A DNA stretch of 64,000 nt from NCBI GenBank assembly GCA_024734495.1, contig JALMQS010000070.1:11566572-11630571 (forward strand). Direction: 5' to 3'. The position numbers and the translations under genes were made by a program. The notes under the pieces were generated by a model, which was not told where the DNA came from, made no database searches, and saw nothing but the letters and a program-made list of their open reading frames with translations. Shown piece after piece: positions 31,270 to 42,960 of the stretch. Source of the stretch: Forficula auricularia (lineage: Eukaryota; Arthropoda; Insecta; Dermaptera; Forficulidae). Position 1 is the stretch's first letter, and the number at the start of each line of letters is the position of its first letter.

Positions 31270-33500
31270 ATAAACGGACCGCCCGGTAGATAGACTTCCC
31301 TGGCATACCGTGTGTATTACTATTAGATTCCTTATTAATGAAATACTTTTCTTTATAACGTTCATCTTTAAATCCATTTATTTTGAGAGTACTTTTTAAT
31401 TCCTCCTGTATAAGAGTTAAGAGATGATCGATTACATGAAACCCAAATTCCCGTGTTCTATATAAAATAAAAATGGGTTTTAACGATTTCCGATTATCAT
31501 AAATAAATAATAATCATTATTGGATTTTTTCCGATTGTTCTCTGTCCTCCTGGTGAGTTTATTATTTATTGATTTAATTTCCGTCCTATACTCGTCCTCT
31601 TACTACTACTTACTTACTGGCAACGATTTCCAACAAGAAGGAAACTATTCTTGTTCAGTCTCATGTTGGGTGCGTCAATATTGAAAAATCATGAAAATAT
31701 AATGAAATCGATAAATATCTGGCCTTCTGTTTCGTTGACATACCTCTTTATGTTTTTGACTTCGAAACAAAAGTAGAGAGATATTTAACGTTTTGATTTT
31801 ACTTTCTTTTTTTTCGTATTATCTAAACAGAAAGAAAAATTTCAAAGGTCAATATGAATCAAATTATTTAATAGTTCGTTAGCCATGTCAAAAAGAATAC
31901 CTAACTCTCTAACGAGGCTCATTTTTCCCTTCAATATTTTCTTATGTGTAAATGTGAGATAAATAATAATTTCTAGAAAAAGCTTTTTGTGTGCTTTGGC
32001 AAATAGTTTTAATTAATTATTTGTTTTCTATTTGCCTAGTAAAAAACTTTTTCGGAATATAGGCTTAAATTACGATATTATTTATTTTCTAAATGACGAG
32101 GTTAATAAGATTCAAGATTATTGGGTTATTCTAAACAATTCAAGGTGTATGAAAACTTTTAAATAAAAATACGTAATATATTCATTTTTAGCGATGTTTA
32201 GAGATTAGGCTATCGTTCTGCCTTTCGTACAAAATAGTAAATATGTATTGTCATTGGGAATGCCTTTAAATCAAATTTAACCATTCTGAAATGACTTGAT
32301 TTTACAATAAAACTCAAGTACATTACGGCAGAGCCTAGATTTTACGCAGCTTTGAAGAATAGGTAACAAATAGATTGCCTGTATTTAGGCGTATGATGCG
32401 CGTTCAACCTAATCTAAATGTTTTCAAATATTGTTTAGGATTAACCTATACAAATTTAAGTATAGGTATTATATATCTATACGTCTATGTTGAGTCGTTC
32501 AGGGGCCAATTTAATTAAGTCTATAAACCAAAATTTTGAAAAATAAATAAACTTTTAAGAATATTTATTTTCATTATATACATAGCCACAAAATATAGAA
32601 ACCAAAGCTCATATATTATTAATTTCAATGCAATGAAAGAGAAATTAATCTTTTTTTATGAAAAATTAAAAATAATGTTAGAATGAAACCTAATTTATAG
32701 GATAGTCTATTTGTCAAAAAAATGTCTAGGCAATTAGAATTTAATGTTTAGAACTACGCGCTAATTTAAAAAGCTTTTATCTGAAATTACTATTTGCCTA
32801 CGATTTATAGAATGTATATTCATTCCGATAAGTTAGATATATGAAAGAGAATTCGGGATTTTTCATTAGGCTTTGAATAGAAATAGATGGAGATGAGTTG
32901 GGTCAAAACAGTCGTTGCAGTGATAGGTTATCATTACGAAAATATTTAAATATTTTGCTACACTTAGCTCATATTCTATCCTAATATATAATAAAAAAAA
33001 TCGTGTTAAGGTTAGGCCTTAAAATTCAAAATTGTTACATCTTATCGTAGTAGTAGGATTAGTATATAAATCGATTTTAATTAATATCATCAAAATGAAT
33101 GTCGAAAGAAGCTGTATAGCGCGTGGCGATGTCACGCCAGATTTTTTTTTTATTAATATAACCTGAAATTAATAATTTTTTTCAGAATGGACCAACCATT
33201 TTAAGATTATATTGTTTATTTCCAAGATTTCCTCTTCTAATTCGTTTTCATATTATGATGTGAGATATTACCATATAGATAGGTTTTAGATATTCCTGAT
33301 GTCAAATCAGTCAATAATGATTTATTTATGTTGTTGATACGATTGTCATTTCATTCTGGAGAATTAAATACCAAAACGTCATGAATAAACCAGAAAATTT
33401 CAGAAAAGAAAATTTTTTCTTTTATATCATCAATCGCAGTAATAGTCTCGTCAAACAGATGATGATTTTAAAAAATATATTTTAGGTGCTTTACATTATA
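31270..33500. other. AT-rich DNA without recognisable gene
   Basis: About 2.2 kb read on both strands. No ORF, RNA-like structure or inverted repeat that I can support, and notably free of the foldbacks that fill the rest of the window. Confidence 0.4.
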
Positions 33501-33507
33501 CAGGGTG

Positions 33508-33845
33508 TCCCTTATCACAGCGATAAACTATGAAAAGGGAATAGGCCAGTTTATGACCGTCTAGAACAGTTGCCCCCAAATTCGGCCCTTGAAACTTTTC
33601 CATCCAGCCCTCGGCTACTACAGACAATATTCACTATATTTCCGTCCAGCCCTCAGCTACTACAGAATTAATAGACAAATATTCACTATATTTCCGTAAA
33701 ATATGTTATATCTGTCCCCTCCATAGTTTACAATTTTACATGTGGCCCTATCTATAAAAATTTGAGGACCGTTTGTCTAGAACCTACATTTTTTTTAAAT
33801 ATAAGTCTCATAGTTTCCTCGTTATAATCGCTATCCTGCCCTAAA
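33508..33845 (+). mobile_element. CAGGGTGTCC-end repeat, copy 2
   Basis: Starts CAGGGTGTCCCTTATCACAG CGATAAACTATG and ends near CGCTATCCTGCCCTAAATAA. It is the counterpart in inverse orientation of 6,505-6,688. Inside, a segment CCAGCCCTC(A/G)GCTACTACAG is tandemly duplicated at about 33,602 and 33,645. Non-coding. Confidence 0.65.
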
Positions 33846-34260
33846 TAATGAGATTATTTAATTTCACTATTAAATTGAAGAGAAAAAGTGAAATTTTTTT
33901 AAGACTCGGTATCAGTGAATTAATTAATCTATTAAATAGTAATTCAATATATACCTGTTCGATTGTTTTTTTTTAATATAGTACCTAAAGGATTAAAATA
34001 ATTCAAAAAATGATATTTTTTGAGTAATTTTGCATTTTTTAACAGGAAGATCTTTATTTTTAATTTAATCAACTGCCTATATTTAATTAAATTTCCTAAT
34101 TTATATATAAAATAATATTTGTAAAGAATAATTATTAAAGGGTTTTAAATAATAAATAAAAAACAATTAATAAAAGGAAATTGAAAAAACGCCTGTTAAC
34201 TCATTTATGGTTCTATTATAAAAACACCTTAAAATCTCAACAAAACTAGTAAAAATATAT

Positions 34261-35400
34261 ATACCGGGTGAGTTTTTATCTTGAGACAGTCTTATAACTC
34301 AAAAACAGTACTCTATATGAAAACAAGTTTCAAATAAAAGTTTGTTTATATCGAGGGGAGACTAAACTACACTATTGTTTGTCGTCCTAGAACAAGCTTT
34401 CATGGGTATTTCAAGGTCAAGTCTGTTTTTTAAATGAAACTCTATATTTTTCTATACATGTACTTAATCATACAAAAAAACTGAACAAATTTCATAAGAA
34501 CTATTTTTTTATACGTCATCAAATAAACAAAATACTTGAATCAATTGGATCTCAAAAAAATTCTTAATAATTATTTTTAACAATTATTTAACTTAATTAT
34601 CGGATAATAATGATTAAATAATTTAATAATAATTAATAATTTAATCATTTTGCGACACTGTTCTGAGACATTCCAGAGTGTATTGCAAGTCAACACAATA
34701 AAATGAAGCTTGTGAGGGAGTATCCCTATTAGGAAACCGATCGCCATTCATTTCAATGGCAGCCCTTCACACTTGTTCCACATTCACGCCATAAATTAAG
34801 ACCATTTTAATTCTTTCTTCAACAAAAAATACTCCATTTTTATTATAGTAATACAATATAACTATCTACTGGATTGACACGAGAAATAAACTTCTTTAAA
34901 CTCAAGAATTTCAACTAGTTCTATTAAGTAGAAAATAATCTATTAAAACTGAGTATAACAAAGTTTTAATATCATTATAACACTTATTTTCATTTTTGTG
35001 ACTTTTCGATTTAATAAATATTTATTTAATAATTAATTATTTAGTCATTATTGTATGATAATTAAGTTGAATAATTGTTAAAAATAATAATTAAGATTTT
35101 TTTGAGATCCAATTGATTTAATCTTTCTTTTATTTGATGTTGTATAAAAAAATAGTTCTAATAAAAGTTGTTCAGTTTTTTTTTGTAGATTCAGAATATG
35201 TACAGAAACATATAGGTTTCTGTTTAAAAAACAGAAGTTGACTTCGAAATACCCTTGAAAGCTTGTTCTAGGTCGACAAACAATAGCGTAGTTTGGTTTC
35301 CCCCTTGATATAAACAAACTTTTATTTGAGACTTTTTTCCATATAATACACTGTTTTTGAGTTATAAGACTGTCTCAAGATAAAAAAACTCACCCGGTAT
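34261..35400. mobile_element. 1.14-kb foldback with ATACCGGGTGAG ends
   Basis: Arms of about 375 bp start ATACCGGGTGAGTTTTTATC and end in the complement GATAAAAAAACTCACCCGGT AT. A roughly 390-bp loop separates them. Arms differ at many positions. The element interrupts a dispersed-repeat copy: sequence to the left (ACTAGTAAAAATAT) continues on the right (ATTAGCATTTTTAAACCAGA) as in the uninterrupted copies near 20.09 and 24.93 kb. No transposase ORF. The ORF at 35,078-35,317 is arm sequence. Confidence 0.85.
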
Positions 35401-35670
35401 ATTAGCATTTTTAAACCAGAAGCTCTACAGCTAGAAAGCCTATAATCTAATCAGTTCTCTGCAATAGAAATACAACAATTTTGGCACATTAGCGAACTTT
35501 CTAAGACTTTTCATTCTTAAGTGATCGTGAATATTTGAATCCACATAGCCAGAAAAAAATCATAGTTGAAAATATGTTTTCTCCAAATTTTAGACATTTT
35601 TCAAAACAATGAGCAAAAATTCAAATTGAAAATTTTTGAGTGAATTTAATAGTAGGCTCGCAAGGAGGTA
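35401..35670 (+). repeat. Dispersed repeat copy, split by the 34.3-kb foldback
   Basis: Carries TTTTTAAACCAGAAGCTCTA, CGAACTTTCTAAGACTTTTC and AAATCATAGTTGAAAATATG, matching the copies at 19.8-20.3 and 24.65-25.17 kb. The left part of the same copy lies before 34,261. Confidence 0.6.
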
Positions 35671-35674
35671 TGAT

Positions 35675-36310
35675 AAGTGAAAATCATATGATGTGTAGAA
35701 GTTAGTCAGTTTTTTTTTTATCGGAGTGGAAATAGAGTTTGATATGAAGTTATAAATTGGAAAATTAGTTTCGTTTGAGTTTTGGGGTGGTAACTTGTGG
35801 AGGGTAGTTGAGGCGTAACTGCGCCCCAACTGGGTTGACCCCTAACCCTAACCTTGATCTCTGCTCACGTGGGTGACGATGGTGACGGGGATGTGTCCCG
35901 AGGGAAGCCCTCCTCGTGGCTAATGCAATTAACCAAGCCAATTGGCTCTTGCCTGGCCACCTTTAATGCCAGCTTTACCTACGTACGTAATGTTTGATCC
36001 AAACATATTTTCTTTTTTTCCCCTAAACATCTGCGTAAAATCGGCATTCACTTCCTCCTCTCAAGGGTGAATAGATTGTCTCTCATTCTCGGAGAGAAAT
36101 CTCCGAGAAAAAGGTTTTTACGAGATGGTTTTCAGGTTGATTGCGTTTACTGAAACGTTACTGTTAGTTGCTTCAAGAGGTGATTGATTTTTTTTTTTTA
36201 TTTTAAAACACTCAATTCAATTAATCCGCAAAGGAAATTAGAATTTCGGTAATATAGATACCTCACTCTTTTTAATTTAATACTTTTTCCTTTTAAGCTA
36301 CTAGGCTAAA
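35675..36310. other. Unassigned DNA with a GC-richer patch
   Basis: About 35,815-35,990 is GC-richer (CACGTGGGTGACGATGGTGA, GTGTCCCGAGGGAAGCCC) and includes CCCTAACCCTAACC. I see no gene, SINE box pair or inverted termini. The telomere-like dodecamer is too short to mean anything. Confidence 0.35.
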
Positions 36311-36314
36311 AAGT

Positions 36315-37917
36315 TTTTACTTTATCATACGCGGTAAGGTCAAGTATTGTAATCGTGCATGGAAAAAGTGGGTTTTTTTGTTTCGTTTGTTCGAAATATC
36401 TCAAAAACTGCTAAAACTATTTTGATTAAAAAAATTGAGCGAAACCATGGATGGCATTTCGGTCTACAAAAAATCCCTAATAAGTGAACTTCGAAAGAAT
36501 TATATTTTTCGAGATAATAACTGTTTTGTCAAAATGTCTGTTAGTACGTTAGTTAGTACGTTTCCAAATTTTTGTGGCCGCACTAGCTCAGAGACTAGTG
36601 TAAATATCAAAACGAAATTTCAGTTATAGTTTAGGTCCATTGAGATTAAGAGCTGATTAGATTTTTGGTTGAAATCAAACCAAAAATTAAGAAGGGAGGG
36701 AAAGGAGATAAAAATTAATACTATAAGATTTTCCAACTAAAAAAACCGAGAAAAATGAAATACTATACCATAAAATGAACATTATAATAAAAAAGAGAGT
36801 TATTATTTTTTTCTGAGGCCGAAATTGGAGGGGGGGGGGCAAAAAATTAGAACTATCAATATGTCTTAAAGCCTTTAATGGAAGACGAAATTTTGCACAT
36901 GAACCCTATACGATCTTGTGAAAATGACTCACTATGTGAAATTGAGGATGAAGTCAAAAATATCAAACAAAAATCGAAGAAATTGTCTCATAATTAAAAA
37001 GAGATATTATTAATTGCTAATAGGCCCAAAATTAAAAACGGAGGAGGGTGGATGTTCTTTCGTAAAAAATTATATATTATTTTAATTCGATATTAAATAT
37101 AAGAGTGGCCAGTTGTATGGTAAAGTCATGTGGATGGCCACATCAGTTTATTTTATTCATAGAACCTTAGACATTGTCTTATGCCCAATAGGAAATAAGC
37201 TGACATGTTCTGATGTGGCCATCCACTTGACTTTACCATACAACCTGGCCCTTAAAATTATTTATAATCATGTAGGGATGGTTAGTTTTTGTATTTTTAT
37301 ACTTCTGGGGTTCCATTGATTATGTATAGAAAATTTGGTTGAATTTGGTAAATGGCCAAGATTTTCATTTTTTGACCCTACAACCCTCCCCCCTCCTCTC
37401 CGTTTTGGGTGGTTAGTTTTTGCATTTTTAGACCTCTGGGGGTCCACTGATTATGTATGTATACAAAATTTGGTTGAGTTTGCTCAAATGGCCTAGATTT
37501 TTAATTTTTAACCCCCCCCCTCCCCTCCACCCCCTTAATTTTGGGCAGATTTGCACAAAAATCTAATCAGCTCTTAATCTCAATGGACCAAAACTACTTG
37601 TGAAATTTGGTTTCGATATTCACACTAGTTTTTGAGCTAGCTCGTTCACAAAAATTTGGTAACGCACAGACAACCAGACAGAACTAGACTAACGGACATT
37701 TTGACAAAACAATTATTGTATCGAAAAATATAATTTTTTCGATGTTCACTTATTAGAGCTTTTTTATAGAGCGAAATTTCATGGTTTCACTTAATTTTTT
37801 TGATCAAAATAGTTTTGGCCGTTTTTGAGATATTTCGAAAAAAAGAAGGAAAAAAAAACACTTTTTTTCATCCACGATTACAATACTTGACCACGCCGTG
37901 TATGGTAAAGTAAAAAT
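36315..37917. mobile_element. GTCAAGTATTG-family foldback, full inverted dimer
   Basis: Two opposed arms of about 790 bp. The ends are TTTTACTTTATCATACGCGG and, inverted, GTGTATGGTAAAGTAAAA, each followed inward by GTCAAGTATTGTAATCGTG. The arms meet near 37,150-37,200 around GTGGATGGCCACATCAG and CTGATGTGGCCATCCAC. The single-arm copies at 5.1 and 11.2 kb stop at exactly this junction. An internal segment (about 36,740-37,020) is present only in the left arm, so the arms are not equal. No transposase ORF. Confidence 0.85.
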
Positions 37918-37924
37918 TTGAGAA

Positions 37925-39475
37925 ATATATCTACACGAAAACTAAATCTCACTACTCCATACTTTCAACTATACCATATATAGAAATATTCAGATTTCTA
38001 ACAATAACACTATTAGAATTAAATCAAATATAAACCTTATATTTTTGAAGAAATATTCTAAAAAAATATGATTGCGGATTGTAAACGACTGAAACCCGAA
38101 ACTCATCAAATAAATAAATAAATAACTTTAGCCACTGAGAGATTTCATTCCTCCTCCAAGAATAAATCAAAACACGTTTAACATGGTTCTCCGTAACTAG
38201 TAACATAAATAAAATTTGGTATGAAAGGTAGTTTTAATAAGCGAATGAATGTCTGTTAACAAAGATTTTGTTTAAAAATTTGAATTTTAAAGAAGTGAAA
38301 TAATGAAATACTTCTAAAATCACATTTCATTAAAATTTCTCCAAAATTACTGGAGCTAAAAACTTACAATTTTGTAAGAGAGTTAACAAATAATTTTGCA
38401 TGAAATCTAGTTTTAAAAAGTAAAATCGTGATGAAAACAAGATTTACTAAGTAAAAATGAATTCCAAGCAAGTAGTCCATTGTGCCAAAAATTTAACAAG
38501 TACGGTAATAAGGGATTCAACGATTGACTCTCAGAATCTAAAAATTATTTTATTAACCGACTTCAAAAAAAGGAGGAGATTATCAATTCGACTGAATTTT
38601 TTGTGTGTCTATCTTACTCGATTTCTTCACCAATTGTGAACCGATTTTGATGATTTTTTTTAAATTTGGCTCAGTATAGTTTCTGATTGGTCCTATTTAA
38701 ATTTCATTGGTATTGGACCTTTTTTGTTATGTATGTTCAATGTTCACGCATAACTTCTTTGTTTATGAACCGATTTTAATGATTATTTCTGCGTTTCGAT
38801 CAGTATAGCTCCAAGGTAGTCAAGATACCTAACTATTTATTTATTCATTTTTATATATGTTCAGCGAGAACTTTTTGTATAGTTTATACAAATATGTCCT
38901 CGATTATAATTCCTTCGATACTTGAATACCTTTAAAAACATGAAGCAATATAAAAAATATTGCTAACTTTTTTAATTTTCGAAATTATTTTTAATACAGA
39001 ACACAAATTCCTTCAACAATATGTTTAAACAAATCTGTGAGTTAAAATATATTTTAAAAAAATTCTAAATATACTTATAGCATGTTGTGATTTCATTTAA
39101 ACGTGTCCGCTACTTTTGATTTATTCTAAAATGTCCAAATATAGAAATTCGAGATAGAATCAATGACGAAAATAAACCCTGGTCCAAAACATCCTCCATG
39201 GTTTTCCGTCTAAAAATAATTCTAACGATTAAAAAAAATGCAATGTTATTATATATTTATATTTATCTTGCTTAGAAGAGAGTCATGTTTTTTTTATCTT
39301 ACTTTTACTCATATCATTGAAATTATTAGAGGGAAGTAGATTAAGCGCGTCGTAAAAAAAGACTAGCGATTCTTTTTATCAAATTCTGGGCATAATTCTT
39401 ATTAAAATAGAAAAATTGGTAAAGGTCTTTTTTAATTTTTGCTAAAATGATACTATTTCAAAAATTGTAAAAATG
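37925..39475. other. AT-rich DNA with a GAAGTCGG repeat fragment
   Basis: About 38,555-38,830 starts ACCGACTTCAAAAAAAGGAG and has two similar blocks (GAACCGATTTTGATGATTTT and GAACCGATTTTAATGATTAT), a decayed dispersed repeat. No gene. Confidence 0.45.
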
Positions 39476-39499
39476 AATAGGATAAATTGTAAGGAACAT

Positions 39500-39790
39500 A
39501 AAGATAAATGAACTTTTAAACACTAGTTTTAATAAAGATAAGAGTAAATAAATATTTTGTTTAATATGGATTTACTATGAGTTAAGGATACTGGGTCACT
39601 TATTTCACATTAAAATTAAAAAATTAAAAGATATAAATTTTTTTTCTTTTTCAATATATATATTTCGGGCTATCAACCCATCATTAGTGACCCAGTATCC
39701 TTAACTTATAGTGAATCCATATTAAATAAAATATTTATTTACTCTTATCTTTATTAAAGATGTTTCACCTTGCACCAACACCACAATCTC
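39500..39790. mobile_element. Foldback with hammerhead-like motif in the loop
   Basis: Arms contain TAATAAAGATAAGAGTAAAT and GAGTTAAGGATACTGGGTCA with complements to the right. Between them, minus strand 39,661-39,687, lies CTAATGATGGGTTGATAGCC CGAAATA, a relative of the CTGANGA...GAAA motif. Beyond the right arm, GATGTTTCACCTTGCACCAA belongs to the family end that is also seen at 46.87 and 62.19 kb. Confidence 0.7.
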
Positions 39791-40189
39791 TACTGATTAC
39801 TAGTTTTAATTTGTTTTTAATTCAAGTGAACCGCGAAATTTTAAAATAATTTTATTAGCTAATTCTACATATTTAATTATTTTTTAACTTTTAATATGTT
39901 ATTTCTAATATTATTCTTGTAAAAATGATGTAGCTATACCCGTTAAATAAATAAATAAAATCAAGGGGGGCACCGATTTTACTTGGTCCATAGAAACTAT
40001 TAGCAGAAAAAAAATTGTCATATCAATAAAATTCGCAGAGTGCGTACCGAGAATTGAAAAATATATTTACTTATTTCCTCCAATTATTTTTTATTCAATT
40101 TATTGACTTATCGTATTTTTTTAGTGACTTTTCAATAAAAAAAATTCAAACCAAATGTTACATTGTTTTAAAAAATTTAATATCAACCA

Positions 40190-41405
40190 AATTAAATTAT
40201 TTTTAATAAATATTAGAAAAACAGAATCCATATTTGACCAATTATGTTAAATGAATTTTTGTTGTTTAAATTTCGATCATTTCTAAAATCATTTTTTTTC
40301 TTCTAAATTCTTCTCTTTATATAAAATTTTGGGATTGGGAAAATCAAAATTGTGTCCCAGGTTACTGTGCTAATCAGAGGCGTAGCCACGGGCCTTTGGG
40401 GGTCAAAACCACAGCATTTTCCATTACAGGAAATGATCAGAATCCTCAAAAGTATCATGGGAAATGCTGGATATCTATAAATCTAAGAGTTTTATCAAAA
40501 ATGTGGTCCAAGTAAACGTTCAAGTCAACAAAATTTTCTAGAGAATGAGACATAAATCAAATTTCTAGGATGAGTGATTTTCATGTAATGAAGGAAAATC
40601 TGCGAATTGCAGTTTTTCAAAACTTCAACCTCATTGCAGCACGGGTTACCATTATCCAATTAAGATGAAACTTTGTTTTAATTGTATCAAATTTAATCTT
40701 GTTTAAAAATGTATAGAGTGGTCTTTGTCGAAAACGTGCTATTTCATGGTCAAAATGGTGCGAGTTTTTGGGACTTGCGGAAACAAAAAAAATACGCCAA
40801 TTTTCAACTAGCGTTTGAGTCCGAATGGTTGGTCTGAGATAAAAACCTAAATGATAAAATTTGTAGGAAATTTTATGAACTTTCATTTTAAATAGGAAGG
40901 TTATTTACGAAAAGTTGATACTTTTTGAGTTATAAGCAAAAAACCCCTAAAAATGAGAATTTTTATCTTTTTTGAATTTTTTACAATGTTCCGTCAAGAA
41001 ATTTTGTTAGCAAATCTCAGATTCAGATTCAGCACACCCAAAAACATAAAGGGGTCGAAGAAATTATAACTACCCCAAAACTTTCTGGGTAAAAACACAA
41101 TTATTTAACTGGACTATTTGTTTTAATAAAAAAAATTCCCACTATATATTTTGGTTTGTGGATTGACCCCCCCCCAATGAACATTTTCTGGCTACGCCAC
41201 TGGTGCTAACAGCTAGCTAGCCATTCAACTAAACTGGGACAAAGTTTTGATTTTTCTAATCCCAAAATTTTAGATAAAGAGCAAAATTTAGAAAAAAAAA
41301 AAATTATAATAATAATTTTAAAAATGATCGAAATTTTAAACAACAAAAATACAATTAATAAATGTTCAAATATGGTTTCTGTTTTTCTAATATTTATTAA
41401 ACATT
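40190..41405. mobile_element. Inverted repeat split by a hAT element
   Basis: Arms about 40,195-40,374 and 41,203-41,400 match through TTTTTCTAATATTTATTAAA, ATGATCGAAATTTTAAACAA and ATCCCAAAATTTTA with their complements. Without the hAT insert the arms would nearly abut, so this was a simple palindrome before the insertion. Confidence 0.8.
40375..41202. mobile_element. Non-autonomous hAT element
   Basis: 828 bp with termini CAGAGGCGTAGCCACGG and CTGGCTACGCCACTG, and an 8-bp target duplication GTGCTAAT / GTGCTAAC (one mismatch). Both features are typical of hAT transposons. The longest ORF (89 codons, 40,617-40,886 minus) has no hAT dimerisation or DDE motif, so transposase must come from elsewhere. 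Confidence 0.85.
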
Positions 41406-41409
41406 TTTA

Positions 41410-42190
41410 GAGAAAAATAATTTTTATATTTTTTATTTTTATTCAAGGTAATTTCATCATCAAGACAATTTGTATCATTGTCTATTTTTCAAAATATTTA
41501 TTTGTTTAGTGTTGCTTTATATTAATTACATAAAACAACTTTTTGGAATTCTAATTAAATTCCATTGACAAAGAGAGAAATTCTCCCGAAACGTTTGAAG
41601 CATTAATAAACGTTTGAAGATTGTGTTTTTTTTTACAAAAGATTTGTCTAAATATATAATAAATTCTTTGAAGGTACCTATAGAATTACTATATGAGTCC
41701 CCCTTTTGGTCGTCAACCAGTCAGTCAGTCGATCGACCCCCATTTTCAAACGGCAGCTGTCCAAGAATCCGAAACACACCTGGACTATTTATTCATGATT
41801 ATTTTTTGTTTTTTAGACCTTCAAATTTAATTTTGAATTATTTATTAAACCTATAAAGTGAAAATGTTAAAACAAATTATAACTCTTTTAAGAATATTTC
41901 CATTATTATAAATGAATATATAACTAAATGGAATATGAATATGTAAGTAGGTTATTTGAATCAACTTCAATTTGGTATAAGTAGACATTAAATAGACATT
42001 ACAACTTTTGTTTATTATGTACATATTTTATGTTTGTTATACTTGTTTGCATTTCAATTACTATACAATAATTATAAACTAAAGTTCTTATGAAGTAATG
42101 GAAGTTATCAGTTTTATAGATATAATATAGATCCCCGATCAAGTGCTAGTCTGACAACATACCGAGGATTCCGTACCTTATAATTTCTAA
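41410..42190. other. AT-rich DNA with repeat fragments
   Basis: About 41,560-41,620 (TTCCATTGACAAAGAGAGAA ATTCTCCCGAAACG) is one end of the foldback family at 48.97 and 53.82 kb. About 41,700-41,790 (CCCCCTTTTGGTCGTC...) resembles parts of 42.36-42.48 kb. No gene. Confidence 0.4.
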
Positions 42191-42214
42191 AATATTTAAG
42201 GATTCCGAGACATT

Positions 42215-42285
42215 TCAGCCCCCGACAAAATATCCCCGACAAAACATCCCCGGACAAAATATCTTTCAGACAAAATATAGCTATA
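42215..42285 (+). repeat. Short tandem of CCCCGACAAAATAT
   Basis: Four near-identical units of 14-16 bp (CCCCGACAAAATAT, CCCCGACAAAACAT, CCCCGGACAAAATAT, CTTTCAGACAAAATAT). The complement GGGGAATATTTTGTC occurs at about 42,580, making the flanks of this interval an inverted pair. Confidence 0.7.
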
Positions 42286-42344
42286 CGAACCCAACCGAGC
42301 CGAACTGAATATATATTAACCGAACCTCCGAAAAGTTTAGTCCG

Positions 42345-42475
42345 AGCGGGGTGTGTTTCGGGCTCCCATTTTTTTTAATCAAACACACACTGAAAACCGA
42401 ACCAGCCAATCGTCGGGCGGGGTGTGTTTGGGGCTTCCATTTTTTCCTAATCAAACACGACAGACAGCAGCATTT
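42345..42475 (+). repeat. Tandem duplication, GCGGGGTGTGTTT unit
   Basis: Two units of about 75 bp, each GCGGGGTGTGTTTNGGGCTN CCATTTTTT, then TAATCAAACAC. The second copy starts at about 42,416. Non-coding. Confidence 0.7.
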
Positions 42476-42619
42476 TCAAACGGCTAATTAGCCGCCAAAA
42501 TATGAAAGTCTGTTTATATCATTCAAAACTATGATTATAAGCTTCTCACTTAATCTCTTTTGTATTCTTCCTTATACTGGGGAATATTTTGTCAGAAGAT
42601 ATTATGTCGGTACCATATC

Positions 42620-42960
42620 ACTGGGCAACAAAAAAATAATTTTTAAATGCTTCAAGCACTTGATGAGTCAATTCCTACCAATTTTGGGTTGAGAAAAACG
42701 AATATGACAATGAAAATTTTTTCTTAGTTCTAGTTTCTGTGAAATACAGTAGGTGGCGGATCAAGAGAAAAAGATACATTTTAATTACATATGCTAACAA
42801 CATTGAAAGTGCATTTTATTTTTTTACAAATTGTAGTTACATTCTAAGAGTTCTACATTGCTGGAATAATACTTCACAGATGGTCGTGTCTGAAGAGATT
42901 TATGTGGTGCCTTCATCAGATCGTCGTTTTTTAGCTTGCCTCTTTTTTGTTGCCCAGTGT
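42620..42960. mobile_element. CACTGGGCAACA inverted-repeat element
   Basis: Termini CACTGGGCAACAAAAAA and TTTTTTGTTGCCCAGTG, about 340 bp. The 75-codon ORF inside has no recognisable motif. A related end (TTGTTGGGCAGTGTATTTAA) is at about 43,423. The flanks give no clear target duplication, so the superfamily is left open. Confidence 0.65.

Noticed and set aside
35843..35858. Telomeric repeat (CCCTAACCCTAACC)
   Set aside because: Only two units and no array, so chance is sufficient.
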